Counted from the first letter of the stretch, positions 25,444 through 37,001 are shown. The stretch is DNA of 64,000 nucleotides from Polaromonas sp. SP1 (GCF_003711205.1 NZ_CP031013.1:1116001-1180000); one strand, 5' to 3'. A program made the numbers and translations. Notes: generated from the letters alone by a model not told the origin.

Positions 25444-26060
25444 GCGAACATCTCCTTGAGTTGGTCCATGGCAGCCTTGGTGACCAGAACCTTCTTGTAG
25501 TGAACCAGCGACACCGGATCGGCGTAACGGGGCTCAACCACGAGGATGTTCACCAGATTGCGGGAAGCCAGGTAAAGGTTTTCATCAACCACATCAGCGA
25601 TGACCAGCACCGAGTTGAGGTTCATGGCCTTGAATTTGTCAGCCAGGACCTTGGTCTTGGGTGAATCCACAGCCAGGGAATCAACCACAGCCAGGCGGCC
25701 TTCGCGCGCCAGTTGCGAGAAGATGGACGCCATGCCGGCGCGATACATCTTCTTGTTGATCTTCTGCGTGAAGTTTTCGTCAGGCATGTTCGGGAAGATA
25801 CGACCGCCGCCGCGCCACAGTGGCGAAGACGTCATACCAGCACGTGCACGGCCAGTGCCCTTTTGTTTAAAAGGCTTCTTGGTCGAGTGACGAACCTGCT
25901 CACGGTCCTTCTGGGCCCGGGTACCCTGGCGGGCGTTGGCCTGGAAGGCCACGACCACCTGGTGAATCAGGCTTTCGTTGTATTCGCGACCAAACACGGT
26001 ATCAGGCACGTCCACCTTGGACGAAGCCAGACCTTGGTCATTCAGGAGTTCGACCTGCAT
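25440..26060 (-). CDS. rplD: 50S ribosomal protein L4
   Basis: 206 residues, against 201 in E. coli. The loop [20 protein letters not shown] with [20 protein letters not shown] reaches the exit tunnel. In E. coli L4 also represses its own operon; whether that holds here is not visible. Its ATG overlaps the rplC stop. Confidence 0.98.
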   Translation of the reverse strand: MQVELLNDQGLASSKVDVPDTVFGREYNESLIHQVVVAFQANARQGTRAQKDREQVRHSTKKPFKQKGTGRARAGMTSSPLWRGGGRIFPNMPDENFTQKINKKMYRAGMASIFSQLAREGRLAVVDSLAVDSPKTKVLADKFKAMNLNSVLVIADVVDENLYLASRNLVNILVVEPRYADPVSLVHYKKVLVTKAAMDQLKEMFA

Positions 26061-26743
26061 CAGTTCGCTCCTTTAGCAGCGGTGGTGGGCTTGGCTTTGA
26101 TCGCGGCACGAACCGTGACAAAACCGCCTTTGGAACCAGGCACAGCGCCGCGAATCATCAGCAGCTGACGGGCTTCGTCGATGCGCACGATGTTCAGGTT
26201 TTGCGTGGTCACGGTGACGTCACCCAGGTGGCCCGTCATGCGTTTACCAGGAAACACACGGCCGGGATCCTGCGCCATACCGATGGAGCCGGGAACGTTG
26301 TGCGAACGGCTGTTACCGTGCGACGCGCGTTGCGAGCTCATGTTGTGGCGCTTGATGGTGCCGGCATAGCCTTTACCAATGGAGGTGCCCTGCACGTCCA
26401 CCAGCTGGCCCACGGCAAACACGTCGGCTGCGGGCACAACAGTACCGGCAGCGTATTTGCCTGCGACGTCAGCCGTCACGCGGAATTCTTTCAGGATCTC
26501 ACCAGCTTCAACGCCTGCTTTCGCAAGGTGGCCGGCGGCCGGCTTGGTCACGCGCGATGCTTTGCGTGCGCCAAATGCCACTTGAAGGGCATCGTAGCCG
26601 TCATTTGCTTCGGTTTTAACCTGGGTCACGCGGTTGTTTGATACATCCACCACGGTAACAGGAACTGTGTCCCCATCATCCGTGAACAGACGCATCATGC
26701 CAACTTTGCGGCCCAGCAACCCGAGGGAGTTGCTCAGACTCAT
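26060..26743 (-). CDS. rplC: 50S ribosomal protein L3
   Basis: 227 residues from ATG 26743, slightly longer than E. coli L3 (209). [23 protein letters not shown] and [33 protein letters not shown] (split across the family block) are clear. A GTG at 26767 would add eight residues and is less likely. A strong promoter-like sequence lies about 120 bp upstream. Confidence 0.97.
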   Translation of the reverse strand: MSLSNSLGLLGRKVGMMRLFTDDGDTVPVTVVDVSNNRVTQVKTEANDGYDALQVAFGARKASRVTKPAAGHLAKAGVEAGEILKEFRVTADVAGKYAAGTVVPAADVFAVGQLVDVQGTSIGKGYAGTIKRHNMSSQRASHGNSRSHNVPGSIGMAQDPGRVFPGKRMTGHLGDVTVTTQNLNIVRIDEARQLLMIRGAVPGSKGGFVTVRAAIKAKPTTAAKGAN

Positions 26744-26871
26744 GATGTGTTCTTTCGTAACTTCCACCGCTGCGACTTCAATTGGCCGCAGACGTTTTGA
26801 TGTGAAAGACTGTTAATAAAACCGCCCAATCCATGCCAGCAAAAGAACCAACATGTAAAGGACAGCCCAAG

Positions 26872-26900
26872 AGTATAGCCCAGGCTGCCACAAATGGCAA
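26872..26900 (-). promoter_or_regulatory. internal promoter upstream of rplC, within a hairpin
   Basis: On the minus strand TTGCCA (26900-26895), a 17-bp spacer, and TATACT (26877-26872) form an excellent sigma-70 promoter. Start of transcription is expected near 26865. The same bases form an inverted repeat, AGCCCAGG...TGCCA with TGGCA...CCTGGGCT (26877-26909), so the site may also form a hairpin in read-through RNA from rpsJ. Confidence 0.65.
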
Positions 26901-26959
26901 ACCTGGGCTAAAACCTGTCGATTTGGGGCCCGGCTTGTGGCCGAAACCCCGATTTTTGC

Positions 26960-27274
26960 TTACTGCAGCTTGATTTCGACGTCCACGCCGGCAGGCAGGT
27001 CGAGCTTCATCAGGGCGTCCACGGTTTTGTCCGTAGGGTCCACGATGTCCATCAGACGCTGGTGCGTGCGGATTTCCAGCTGGTCGCGGCTCGTCTTGTT
27101 GACGTGGGGCGAACGCAGGATGTCGAAACGCTTCATGCGGGTTGGCAGGGGTACGGGGCCCTTGACAATCGCGCCAGTGCGCTTGGCGGTGTCAACAATT
27201 TCGGCTGCCGATTGGTCGATCAGCTTGTAATCAAACGCCTTCAGGCGAATGCGGATTTTTTGCTTGGTGGCCAT
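26960..27274 (-). CDS. rpsJ: 30S ribosomal protein S10
   Basis: 104 residues, against 103 in E. coli. [24 protein letters not shown] and [24 protein letters not shown] are diagnostic. It also acts with NusB in antitermination. It lies only 25 bases after tuf, joining the str and S10 clusters, while a 216-bp gap with its own promoter separates it from rplC. Confidence 0.98.
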   Translation of the reverse strand: MATKQKIRIRLKAFDYKLIDQSAAEIVDTAKRTGAIVKGPVPLPTRMKRFDILRSPHVNKTSRDQLEIRTHQRLMDIVDPTDKTVDALMKLDLPAGVDVEIKLQ

Positions 27275-27299
27275 GGTAATTCCTTAAAGATTTGCAGAA

Positions 27300-28490
<1,191 letters not shown>

Positions 28491-28563
28491 TTTTATCTCC
28501 AGATAAAGAACATGCCCGTGTACGGTTTAACGTCTGCACTGTGTTGCTGATTCACTTCGCACG

Positions 28564-28592
28564 GGTACAAAGTGGCACACAATCGCAGACAA
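28564..28592 (-). promoter_or_regulatory. possible tuf promoter
   Basis: On the minus strand TTGTCT (28592-28587), a 17-bp spacer, and TGTACC (28569-28564). The -10 match is modest. It follows the fusA terminator hairpin, a sensible place for a separate tuf promoter. Confidence 0.4.
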
Positions 28593-28594
28593 GG

Positions 28595-28626
28595 AAAAAG
28601 CGGCCGGCCCCACTGGAGACGGCCGC
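28595..28626 (-). terminator. terminator or attenuator between fusA and tuf
   Basis: GCGGCCG (28626-28620 on the minus strand) pairs with CGGCCGC (28606-28600) and is followed by five T. It lies 10 bp after the fusA stop. Confidence 0.7.
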
Positions 28627-28635
28627 GAACGTTAC

Positions 28636-30738
28636 TTACTTGGCGCGCGAGGCCATGATGGCTTCCGACACATTGCGCGGGGCTTCAGAGTAGTGCTTGA
28701 ACTCCATGGAATACGTTGCACGACCCTGCGACATCGAGCGCAGCGTGGTCGAATAACCGAACATTTCAGACAGCGGCACTTCTGCCTTGATGGCCTTGCC
28801 GCCACCGACCATGTCTTCCATGCCCTGCACCATGCCGCGACGTGAGGACAAATCGCCCATCACGTTACCGGCGTAGTCTTCAGGCGTCTCAACTTCCACG
28901 GCCATCATGGGCTCAAGGATCACCGGGCCGGCCTTGCGGCAGCCTTCCTTGAAACCGAAGATGGCAGCCATCTTGAACGCAAGTTCGTTCGAGTCCACAT
29001 CGTGGTACGAACCGAAGTGCAGCGTGACCTTGACGTCGACCACCGGGTAACCAGCCAGCACACCGGAGGTGACGGCTTCGTTGATGCCCTTTTCGACCGC
29101 GGGGATGTATTCGCGAGGAACCACACCGCCCTTGATGGCGTCGATGAACTCGATGCCCTTGCCGGCTTCGTTGGGTTCGATCTTCAGCACGACGTGGCCG
29201 TACTGGCCCTTACCGCCGGACTGACGCACAAACTTGCCTTCAGCGTCTTCCACCGTCTTGCGGATGGTTTCGCGGTAAGCCACTTGCGGCTTGCCCACGT
29301 TGGCTTCCACGCCGAACTCGCGCTTCATGCGGTCCACAATGATTTCCAGATGCAGCTCGCCCATACCGGCAATCAGGGTCTGGCCGGACTCTTCGTCGGT
29401 CTTGACGCGGAAAGACGGATCTTCCTGGGCCAGACGTTGCAGCGCGATACCCATTTTTTCCTGGTCAGCCTTGGTCTTCGGTTCCACAGCCTGCGTAATC
29501 ACGGGCTCAGGGAACACCATGCGCTCAAGCATGACGATGGCATCGGGATCGCACAGGGTTTCGCCCGTGGTCACGTCTTTCAGGCCCACGCAGGCGGCGA
29601 TGTCGCCGGCGCGGATTTCGCTGACTTCTTCACGGTTGTTCGCGTGCATCTGCACGATACGGCCGATACGCTCTTTCTTGCCCTTGATCGGGTTGTAAAC
29701 GCTGTCGCCCTTTTTCAGAACGCCGGAGTAAACACGCACGAAGGTGAGCTGGCCCACAAATGGGTCAGTCATCAGCTTGAAAGCGAGCGCAGAGAACTTT
29801 TCTTCGTCGTCAGCCTTGCGGGTGACGGGCGCTTCGTCTTCGTCCATGCCCTTGACGGGTGGAATGTCGATCGGCGACGGCATGAATTCAATCACGGCGT
29901 CCAGCATGCGCTGCACGCCCTTGTTCTTGAAGGCGGAGCCGCAGTACATCGGCTGGATTTCGCTGGCGATGGTACGCGTGCGGATGCCCAGCTTGATTTC
30001 GGCTTCGGTCAGGTCGCCCTCTTCCAGGTACTTGTTCATCAGCTCTTCAGACGACTCGGCCGCAGCCTCGACCATCTTCTCGCGCCATTCCTTGGCCAGC
30101 TCGACGAGCTCGGCAGGAATATCGCTGTAGGTGAACTTCATGCCTTGCGAGGCTTCGTCCCAGATGATGGCCTTCATCTTCAGCAGGTCGACCACGCCGG
30201 TGAAGTTTTCTTCGGCGCCGATGGGGATCACCATCGGAACAGGGCTGGCCTTCAGGCGCAGCTTCATCTGCTCGACGACCTTGAAGAAGTTCGCGCCGGT
30301 GCGGTCCATCTTGTTGACGAACGCGAGGCGGGGAACCTTGTACTTGTTGGCCTGGCGCCAGACGGTTTCAGACTGTGGCTGAACGCCGCCCACGGCGCAG
30401 TACACCATGCAGGCGCCGTCGAGCACGCGCATGGAACGCTCCACCTCGATGGTGAAGTCCACGTGGCCCGGGGTGTCGATGATGTTGATGCGGTGCTCAG
30501 GCAGGGACGTGTCCATGCCCTTCCAGAAGCAGGTGGTGGCGGCAGAGGTAATCGTGATGCCGCGCTCCTGCTCTTGCTCCATCCAGTCCATGGTGGCCGC
30601 GCCGTCGTGAACTTCACCAATCTTGTGGTTCACGCCGGTGTAAAAAAGGATCCGCTCGGTGGTGGTGGTCTTGCCGGCGTCAATGTGCGCGGAAATTCCG
30701 ATGTTGCGGTAGTTTTGAATGGGGGTAGCGCGGGACAT
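28636..30738 (-). CDS. fusA: elongation factor G
   Basis: 700 residues, against 704 in E. coli. [27 protein letters not shown] and [12 protein letters not shown] mark the GTPase domain; domains II-V follow to the C-terminus. It drives translocation. It is preceded by 222 bp after rpsG with no gene, and followed by a terminator hairpin before tuf. Confidence 0.98.
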   Translation of the reverse strand: MSRATPIQNYRNIGISAHIDAGKTTTTERILFYTGVNHKIGEVHDGAATMDWMEQEQERGITITSAATTCFWKGMDTSLPEHRINIIDTPGHVDFTIEVERSMRVLDGACMVYCAVGGVQPQSETVWRQANKYKVPRLAFVNKMDRTGANFFKVVEQMKLRLKASPVPMVIPIGAEENFTGVVDLLKMKAIIWDEASQGMKFTYSDIPAELVELAKEWREKMVEAAAESSEELMNKYLEEGDLTEAEIKLGIRTRTIASEIQPMYCGSAFKNKGVQRMLDAVIEFMPSPIDIPPVKGMDEDEAPVTRKADDEEKFSALAFKLMTDPFVGQLTFVRVYSGVLKKGDSVYNPIKGKKERIGRIVQMHANNREEVSEIRAGDIAACVGLKDVTTGETLCDPDAIVMLERMVFPEPVITQAVEPKTKADQEKMGIALQRLAQEDPSFRVKTDEESGQTLIAGMGELHLEIIVDRMKREFGVEANVGKPQVAYRETIRKTVEDAEGKFVRQSGGKGQYGHVVLKIEPNEAGKGIEFIDAIKGGVVPREYIPAVEKGINEAVTSGVLAGYPVVDVKVTLHFGSYHDVDSNELAFKMAAIFGFKEGCRKAGPVILEPMMAVEVETPEDYAGNVMGDLSSRRGMVQGMEDMVGGGKAIKAEVPLSEMFGYSTTLRSMSQGRATYSMEFKHYSEAPRNVSEAIMASRAK

Positions 30739-30960
30739 AAATTACTTTCAGTTCGGGGTTACGAACAAAGACTCGTTGAAAGACTGCCCGACCCCGGGCA
30801 TCTCTCATCTCTTCTACGCGTCTGCCGGCCGGGAAGCGATGTCGTGCATCACATCCGGCTGACAGGAATTGGGGTTGAACCGGTGGCAATCAAGATGAAG
30901 ATCATCTTTAAACCACCCGGCAACCCGTCAATCCAGCGCAGCAAATACTGCGATCGAAAA
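30739..30960 (-). other. rpsG-fusA intergenic region
   Basis: A 222-bp spacer inside the str operon. I see no gene and no strong terminator. Confidence 0.4.
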
Positions 30961-31434
<474 letters not shown>

Positions 31435-31657
31435 TTTTCACCTCTTTGCTTCAGTTGGCATTGCTTTTGGCAACACCGCGAGAGTTATCAAAACCCTCAC
31501 TTACTCGACCGGTGCAACTATTTGCACTTGGGTCACTTCGTTTCAGACACCTGCCAGGGCGAATGAAACACCTGTTTTGAAGAACTATCACAGAGGACTG
31601 TGACAACTGCTTCTGGCGCGAGCTCCCGGTAAAGGGAACACCCGAGCCGGTTTGGCT
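31435..31657 (-). other. rpsL-rpsG intergenic region
   Basis: A 223-bp spacer with small imperfect hairpins and no gene. A processing or attenuation role is possible but nothing decisive is seen. Confidence 0.35.
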
Positions 31658-32035
31658 TTATTTGGCCTTTGGCTTCTTCGCACCGTACTTGGAGCGCGAC
31701 TGCTTGCGGTCTTTCACGCCTTGCAAGTCGAGCGAACCACGGACGATGTGGTAACGCACACCGGGCAAGTCCTTGACACGACCGCCGCGAACCAGCACCA
31801 CGCTGTGTTCCTGCAGGTTGTGGCCTTCGCCGCCGATGTAGGAAATGATTTCAAAACCGTTGGTCAGGCGCACTTTGGCGACCTTACGCAGAGCGGAATT
31901 GGGCTTTTTAGGCGTCGTGGTGTACACACGGGTGCACACACCGCGGCGCTGCGGAGAATTTTCCATCGCAGGGCTCTTGGACTTGATCTTTTCGACCTCG
32001 CGCCCCTGACGGACTAACTGATTAATGGTTGGCAT
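31658..32035 (-). CDS. rpsL: 30S ribosomal protein S12
   Basis: 125 residues. [21 protein letters not shown] and the decoding-centre motif [17 protein letters not shown] are clear. Lys43 and Lys88, the sites where streptomycin-resistance changes arise, are both wild type. ATG 32035 is the family start. First gene of the cluster, with a strong promoter about 90 bp upstream. Confidence 0.98.
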   Translation of the reverse strand: MPTINQLVRQGREVEKIKSKSPAMENSPQRRGVCTRVYTTTPKKPNSALRKVAKVRLTNGFEIISYIGGEGHNLQEHSVVLVRGGRVKDLPGVRYHIVRGSLDLQGVKDRKQSRSKYGAKKPKAK

Positions 32036-32123
32036 TGAAAACGTCCCTAAACGTCTGAAAACTACATTTACCGTGTTGATACGGCCACAAATATTTCCCG
32101 CCGTGAAAGCGGAAAAGCCTTCT

Positions 32124-32152
32124 AGTATAAACCGGAAGGGAAAAAGGCTCAA
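32124..32152 (-). promoter_or_regulatory. promoter of the str operon
   Basis: On the minus strand TTGAGC (32152-32147), a 17-bp spacer and TATACT (32129-32124). This is a strong sigma-70 match about 90 bp before the rpsL start. Confidence 0.75.
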
Positions 32153-32406
32153 GTAAAAGGCGATCGGCGCGAGAAAGGTATGCGGGCGAACAGCCCGAAT
32201 CGGCACCGTGACCCCGGCTTTTGGGGGTCCGCATGCGCGCAGGCTTCAACGATGTTAGCGCCCACTCCAGCATCTCGAGGATGTCTTTGCCTCTGAACTT
32301 ACCCTGGAGGCCAGAACACCCGGTGATTGAAGCGCAGACTTCCCCGCCGTCTTCAGCGAAGCGCCAACCAGCCCCCAGGCGCTCCGCCAAACTTCCTTGA
32401 CTGTCT
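32153..32406. other. spacer between dacC stop and the str promoter
   Basis: About 250 bp with no gene on either strand. The short palindromes AGCCCGAATCGG and CCCCGGCTTTTGGGGG are seen; no clear terminator for the minus-strand carboxypeptidase gene could be assigned upstream of this point. Confidence 0.35.
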
Positions 32407-33633
32407 TTATTTGATCCAGAGCCGGATCGCGTCCCAGGCGCGGCCGAGAATGCCGGCTTCTTCCACGGCTTCCAGCGCCACCAAAGGCACCTCCGCCACT
32501 GGCGTAGGGTTGTCGCCCAGTGTGACTTTCAGGGTGCCCAAGGCCTGCCCTTTGGCAAATGGCGCCACCAGCGGGTCGGGCCGGGCGACCTGGGTTTTCA
32601 CTTTGGGCGCGCTGCCGGCGGCCACGGCCACCACGATGGCTTCGGGGCGGCCCAGCTTGACGGTCGACGACTTGCCCTTCCAGACCGCGGGCGCGACCAC
32701 GGCCTGGCCGGCGTCGAACAGCTTGACGGCCTCATACGCGGTGTAGCCCCAGTTCAGCAGTTTTTGCGACTCATTGGCGCGGGCGCTGTCGCTGGAGGTG
32801 CCCAGCACGATGGCCAGCAGGCGGCGCCCGCCGGGAGCGCCCGCCGAGCCCAGATTCGGGAAGTCGCGTTTGGCGGTGGCGATCATGCAATAGCCGGCGG
32901 CGTCGGTGTGGCCGGTTTTCAGGCCATCGACGGACGGGTCGCGGAACAGCAGGGTGTTGCGGTTGGTGTCGTTGGCGGCCGGGGTGCCGGGGTAGCGGTA
33001 TTTCTTGATAGCCGAGTAGCCGATGTAATCCGGGAAATCCGTCATCAGCCGCGTGGAAAGGATGCTCAGGTCGCGCGCCGTGGTGGTGTGGCCGGGTTCG
33101 GTCAGGCCTTCGGGGTTTTTGTAGCTGGTCGACTTCATGCCCAGCGCCTTGGCCTGCTCGTTCATGAGCCGGACAAAGTTTTCGGCCGTGCCGCCCACGC
33201 CTTCGGCCAGCGCCATGGTGGCGTCGTTGCCCGACTGCACGACCATGCCCTTGATCAGGTCCTCGACGGGCACCTTCATCTTCGGATCGATGAACATGCG
33301 CGAACCCGGCATCTTCCAGGCGCGCTCGCTGACGCTAAAGGTTTGTTTCAGGTCGATTTTTTTGGATTTGAGCGCGTCGAACACCAGGTATTCGGTCATC
33401 AGCTTGGTCAGCGACGCCGGCTCGACCGGGGAATCAATGTCCTTGGCCGCCAGGATCTGGTTGGCGGTGACGTCCAGCAGCAAATAGGAACGTGCTGCGA
33501 TTTCGGGCGCCTGCGGCACCTGGGCGTGCACCGCGGGCAGCACAACGGAAAAAGCCAGAAACAGGGGGGCGACAAAAGCGCGCAGGCCGTGGGCAGGGGA
33601 AAAGTCCGTGAGGGCCTTGAGTGAACGTTGCAT
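32407..33633 (-). CDS. dacC: D-alanyl-D-alanine carboxypeptidase (PBP5/6 type)
   Basis: A 408-residue low-molecular-weight penicillin-binding protein that trims the terminal D-Ala from peptidoglycan pentapeptides. The signal peptide ends near HAQ (residue ~38). The catalytic SLTK (Ser74, Lys77), SGN (134-136) and KTG (239-241) motifs are present. A PBP5-type C-terminal beta domain follows, and a C-terminal amphipathic helix (ILGRAWDAIRLWIK) anchors it to the inner membrane. It is a single gene on the minus strand. The dac letter is by resemblance only. Confidence 0.92.
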   Translation of the reverse strand: MQRSLKALTDFSPAHGLRAFVAPLFLAFSVVLPAVHAQVPQAPEIAARSYLLLDVTANQILAAKDIDSPVEPASLTKLMTEYLVFDALKSKKIDLKQTFSVSERAWKMPGSRMFIDPKMKVPVEDLIKGMVVQSGNDATMALAEGVGGTAENFVRLMNEQAKALGMKSTSYKNPEGLTEPGHTTTARDLSILSTRLMTDFPDYIGYSAIKKYRYPGTPAANDTNRNTLLFRDPSVDGLKTGHTDAAGYCMIATAKRDFPNLGSAGAPGGRRLLAIVLGTSSDSARANESQKLLNWGYTAYEAVKLFDAGQAVVAPAVWKGKSSTVKLGRPEAIVVAVAAGSAPKVKTQVARPDPLVAPFAKGQALGTLKVTLGDNPTPVAEVPLVALEAVEEAGILGRAWDAIRLWIK

Positions 33634-33693
33634 GTAAGAGGTATCAGTGAAGGGTGAAGAAACCGGATGAGCCGGATAAGGCCTGCGGCACGC

Positions 33694-34335
33694 TCAGATC
33701 GCGGGTGAAGACAGGTGGCGGACCACCAGGTTTTTCAACAGCGGCAATTGTCCATGAAAGAAATGGCCGCCCCCGGGGACAACCGTAACAGGGAGTGCCT
33801 GCGGGCGCGCCCAGTCCAGCACGGCGGAAAACAGCACGGTGTCGTCCTCCTCGCCGTGCACCACCAGGGTTTTGGGGTGCGCGGCAGGGTCGATCGGCGC
33901 GGCCGGTGCTCGGGTGACGCTGGTGCCGACCAGCACCAGCTTTTCAATGTCGCGGCTGGCGGCCAGGCGCGCAAAGGCATGCGTGGTGACAAACGCGCCG
34001 AACGAGAACCCCGCGAGCGCCAGCACCTGGCCGCCGGCGGCCGGCGCGGCGTGTTCGACCACGGCCAGGAAATCCTCCAGTTCGCCCCGGCCTTCGTCGT
34101 GGCTGCCGGCGCTGCCGCCCACACCGCGAAAGTTAAAGCGTACCGCCGTCCATCCGCACTGCACAAAGGCCCGCGCAAGCGTCTGCACCACCTTGTTGTC
34201 CATGGTGCCGGCAAACAGCGGGTGCGGATGCGCAATCACCGCGATGCCGCGCGACTCGCCGGCGGGACGGTCCAGCGCGATTTCAATGGCGCCAGCGGGC
34301 CCCTGGATGAGGGATTTTTGGGTTTGGGCGTTCAC
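33694..34335 (-). CDS. alpha/beta hydrolase
   Basis: A 213-residue cytoplasmic alpha/beta hydrolase of the COG2945 type. The strand-turn IAVIAHPHPLFAGTMDNKVV, nucleophile elbow LAGFSFGAFV, and a late GGGHFFHG histidine are in place. It is typical of small serine hydrolases acting on an unknown ester or peptide. A full R1 repeat copy lies just upstream of its start. Confidence 0.85.
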   Translation of the reverse strand: MNAQTQKSLIQGPAGAIEIALDRPAGESRGIAVIAHPHPLFAGTMDNKVVQTLARAFVQCGWTAVRFNFRGVGGSAGSHDEGRGELEDFLAVVEHAAPAAGGQVLALAGFSFGAFVTTHAFARLAASRDIEKLVLVGTSVTRAPAAPIDPAAHPKTLVVHGEEDDTVLFSAVLDWARPQALPVTVVPGGGHFFHGQLPLLKNLVVRHLSSPAI

Positions 34336-34362
34336 GAAAAAAACCTTTGAGACGGGTTATTT

Positions 34363-34415
34363 GCTATCAAAATTGTAGCTAAAAGCCAAGGCGGCGCCTG
34401 ATCTGGAGGCCTAAA
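34363..34415 (+). repeat. dispersed repeat R1
   Basis: GCTATCAAAATTGTAGCTA at the left, GCCAAGGCGGCGCC in the middle and TGGAGGCCTAAA at the right. It lies between two minus-strand genes. Confidence 0.8.
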
Positions 34416-34452
34416 TCATGCCGAATCTTGTCAACACGTGACGAAGGCCGGC

Positions 34453-34800
34453 CTAGCGCCCCAGATGCGCCGGTGTCACCAGGCGTTCCACCACTTTGCC
34501 GTTTTTCAGGTGCGACTCAACGATCTCGTCGATGTCGCTGGCATCCACGTAGGTGTACCAGACGGCTTCCGGGTAGACCACCGCCACCGGGCCGCCCGCG
34601 CAGCGGTCCAGGCAGCCGGCCTTGTTCACGCGCACCTTGCCCGGCCCGGCCAGCCCGGCGGCTTTTACCTGCGACTTGCAGCGGTCAAAGCCTTCCTGCG
34701 CGCGGTGGTCGGCGCAGCAGTCTTCGCCGTTCTCGCGCTGGTTCAGGCAAAAGAAGATGTGGCGTTCGTAATAGGAATGGGAGGATTTTGAGTCGGGCAT
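34453..34800 (-). CDS. thioredoxin-like [2Fe-2S] ferredoxin
   Basis: A 115-residue ferredoxin of the Shethna/thioredoxin-like class. Cysteines suited to the cluster are Cys18, Cys29 (or Cys28), Cys63 and Cys67 (AGCLDRCAGGP). It begins with an acidic, soluble N-terminus (ERHIFFCLNQRENGEDCC). It carries electrons to an unknown partner. No iron-sulfur assembly genes are nearby. Confidence 0.9.
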   Translation of the reverse strand: MPDSKSSHSYYERHIFFCLNQRENGEDCCADHRAQEGFDRCKSQVKAAGLAGPGKVRVNKAGCLDRCAGGPVAVVYPEAVWYTYVDASDIDEIVESHLKNGKVVERLVTPAHLGR

Positions 34801-34844
34801 GCCGTGACTTTAGAGGATTGCGGTGTTCCCTCGCCCCAGCGAGG

Positions 34845-36155
34845 TCAAGGTCGCGGCTCGCGGCCCGAAAGCCGCAGCAATACATAGAGCAGCGCCGCAT
34901 AAGGCCAGATCCAGCCGAGCCACTGCACCACGCCGTGGAAACGGATGAAACGGCCCTGCTCCCAGGTTTGCAGGGTTTGCGCAAAGTAAGGATCTGCGGG
35001 CGCCTGATTCAGCAGCCCGAGGTGAATGGCCAGCGCCAGCAGCGCCAGCGCCGCCGCAGCGCGGCGCGGCACCGGCAACAGCGCCAGGGCCAGCAGCGCT
35101 GCTAAGCCGATGCCCACCTGCACCGGCAAATCCAGCCAGGCCCAGGCGTGGTCCGGGCCATAGCTGAGGGCGGCCGACAGCGCCGACACCGCAATGCCGG
35201 TGGCGATGATTGCGGCGGAGAACGCCGCGCGCTGCCAGAGCGTGCGGATCACGCAGTAGCCGAGCAGGCAGGGGATCAGCGCGCCCAGGGCGACGCACAG
35301 CAACTCGGCGGCCGGCACCAGCGGCTGCAGCTCCATGTCGCGCACCGGCATCCATTCCAGGAAGGGCGTATCGGTCAGCACCTCGGCCAGCGCCGCCTCC
35401 AGCCGCTCGAACACCTGGCCCAGCCCCATCGGCACCGACGCCGGGAACAGCAGCGCCAGCGGCCAGAGCACGAGCAGCACCAGCGCGCCGCGCGCATCCT
35501 GCGCAAACCAGCGCGCCCGGAAGCGGCTCCAGCGGTCGACCACGCCGGCCCTTTCAAGCGCCCAGGCAAAACAGGCGCCCAGCCAGGCGCCCAGCGTGTT
35601 GAGCGCCAGGTCGACATTGGAAGGAATGCGCGACGGCAAATAGCTTTGCAGCGTTTCCATCGCCAGCGACAGCAGGCCGCAAGCCAGCACCGCCACCGTC
35701 ACCGCCCACGACACACGCCGGCTGCGCAAGGCCGCCAGCGCCAGCAGAAAACCCAGCGGCGCGTAGCCGAACAGGTTGGCGCCCACATCAAAACCCGTCC
35801 AGTACTGCGGCAGCGGCGCGGTCAGGAACCGAAACGGTGAAATGCCCTGGTCGCGCCAGTCGGCGAAAGGGTAGAGGCTGGCGTAGACGACCAGGCAGAT
35901 GGCGGCGAGGGCCAGGGGCCAGGCGGTGGTCTTGTGAACACCCCTATTGGAATGTTGCGCACCCCCGACATTCTCACTACGCTTCGCTTCGTGTAGTTCT
36001 GCCCCCCCTTGCAGGGGAGTACGTTGCACACCCCTATCGTTCTCACTCCGCTTCGCTTCGTGTAGTGCCTTTTCCCCTTGCAGGGGACGACGCGAGGCGC
36101 CCGGCGAAACCGGTTCGCCCGCGTCTGCTGGGTTGGGAGGGGGCGTCTTTTTCAC
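34845..36155 (-). CDS. VanZ-like family membrane protein with repeat-derived N-terminus
   Basis: A 436-residue inner-membrane protein. Residues ~75-435 hold about ten hydrophobic helices with the VanZ-like pattern (YASLYPFADWRDQG, DVGANLFGYAPLGFLLAL, PSNVDLALNTLGAWLG). The function is unknown. The first ~72 residues are soluble and consist of two tandem translations of the R2 dispersed repeat (PLQGEKALHEAKRSEN, then PLQGGAELHEAKRSEN). The true start could lie later, near HKTTAWPLA, so the repeat-coded part may not be translated. The gene ends 44 bases before the ferredoxin start on the same strand. Confidence 0.75.
   Translation of the reverse strand: MKKTPPPNPADAGEPVSPGASRRPLQGEKALHEAKRSENDRGVQRTPLQGGAELHEAKRSENVGGAQHSNRGVHKTTAWPLALAAICLVVYASLYPFADWRDQGISPFRFLTAPLPQYWTGFDVGANLFGYAPLGFLLALAALRSRRVSWAVTVAVLACGLLSLAMETLQSYLPSRIPSNVDLALNTLGAWLGACFAWALERAGVVDRWSRFRARWFAQDARGALVLLVLWPLALLFPASVPMGLGQVFERLEAALAEVLTDTPFLEWMPVRDMELQPLVPAAELLCVALGALIPCLLGYCVIRTLWQRAAFSAAIIATGIAVSALSAALSYGPDHAWAWLDLPVQVGIGLAALLALALLPVPRRAAAALALLALAIHLGLLNQAPADPYFAQTLQTWEQGRFIRFHGVVQWLGWIWPYAALLYVLLRLSGREPRP
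35961..36090 (-). repeat. two tandem partial R2 copies
   Basis: Units at about 35961-36020 and 36029-36090 each carry CTTCGCTTCGTGTAG followed by a CCCCTTGCAGGGG hairpin. They lie inside the 5' end of the VanZ-like reading frame. Confidence 0.6.
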
Positions 36156-36175
36156 TGCGCTGCCCTGGCTGTGAC

Positions 36176-36604
36176 TTAAAAGGGCTTGACCACAACCAGG
36201 ACGACTGCTGCGAACAGCAGCAGCACCGGCACTTCATTGAACCAGCGAAACCACTTGTGGCTGCGGGTGTTGCGGTTGGCGACAAACTTGCCGAGCAGGC
36301 GGCTGCAGGCGTGGTGGTAGCCGATCACCAGCACCACCACGGCGAGCTTGGCGTGCATCCAGCCGTTGCCCGGGCCGCGGCCTATGCCGTAACCCAGGTA
36401 CAGCCACAAGCCGAAAGCCAGCGCCGGCACGGCCAGGATGGTGGTGAAACGCATCAGCTTGCGCGCCATCAGGATGAGCCGCTCACGCTCTGCCACGCTT
36501 TCCGGCGGCACCATCGCCAGGTTCACAAAGATGCGCGGCAGGTAAAAAAGCCCCGCGAACCAGCTGGCGATGAAAACGATATGGAGTGATTTGACCCAGA
36601 GCAT
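36176..36604 (-). CDS. hemJ: protoporphyrinogen IX oxidase HemJ
   Basis: A 142-residue four-helix membrane protein of the HemJ (UPF0093) family. The start MLWVKSLHIVFIASWFAG holds the conserved His, and KWFRWFNEVPVLLLF the C-terminal block. HemJ oxidises protoporphyrinogen IX in heme synthesis. ATG 36604 is the family start. It lies near hemB on the opposite strand, fitting a heme locus. An R2 copy lies directly upstream of its start. Confidence 0.9.
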   Translation of the reverse strand: MLWVKSLHIVFIASWFAGLFYLPRIFVNLAMVPPESVAERERLILMARKLMRFTTILAVPALAFGLWLYLGYGIGRGPGNGWMHAKLAVVVLVIGYHHACSRLLGKFVANRNTRSHKWFRWFNEVPVLLLFAAVVLVVVKPF

Positions 36605-36617
36605 GAACAAAGTGTAG

Positions 36618-36708
36618 CCCCCACGCTCCCCACTGCGTGTGGTCGCTGCCCCCCGAGGGGGTCGCCCGCCTGCGGCCCGGCAAAGCCGGTTCCGCGGCTC
36701 ATGCTGGT
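36618..36708 (+). repeat. dispersed GC-rich repeat R2
   Basis: CCCCACGCTCCCCACTGCGT, then a CCCCCCGAGGGGG hairpin, CGGCAAAGCCGG and CCGCGGCTCATGCTGG. It lies upstream of the hemJ start codon. Confidence 0.75.
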
Positions 36709-36886
36709 TTAACCCGCGCCCACTCCCCTGAGACGATGACGGCACTGCGGCCGCGCGTTCAGAAATTCGTTTGCCGGGATGAAGCGCCCGGAGCACAGCA
36801 ACCGGAATGGACTTAAGTCCATGAGGATTCCGAGCACCGCGCAACGCAGCGATTCGCCCGGCCAGCGGATTTATGAATGTGCGGAC
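36709..36886. other. hemJ-hemB spacer, left part
   Basis: No gene seen. It contains GGACTTAAGTCC, a short palindrome at about 36809-36820. Confidence 0.3.
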
Positions 36887-37001
36887 AAAAAAAATGCCCG
36901 GGGCATAAGCCACCGGGCTGGTAAGCCTTTTTTGCTGTCACACGCAAAGGCCCCGCTCAGGGAGGAAAAGCGGGATGCGGTCGCCAAATTGGTAACCACA
37001 C
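36887..37001 (-). ncRNA. candidate small RNA, ~115 nt
   Basis: Predicted from a promoter (37008-37037) and a terminator. The terminator stem is GCCCGG (36918-36913) with CCGGGC (36901-36896), followed by a run of eight T (36894-36887). Between them is a pyrimidine-rich loop, CTTTTCCTCCCTGAGC, which is complementary to ribosome binding sites, and a second short stem. No convincing reading frame is present. It is transcribed away from hemB. Not matched to a known family by eye. Confidence 0.5.
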
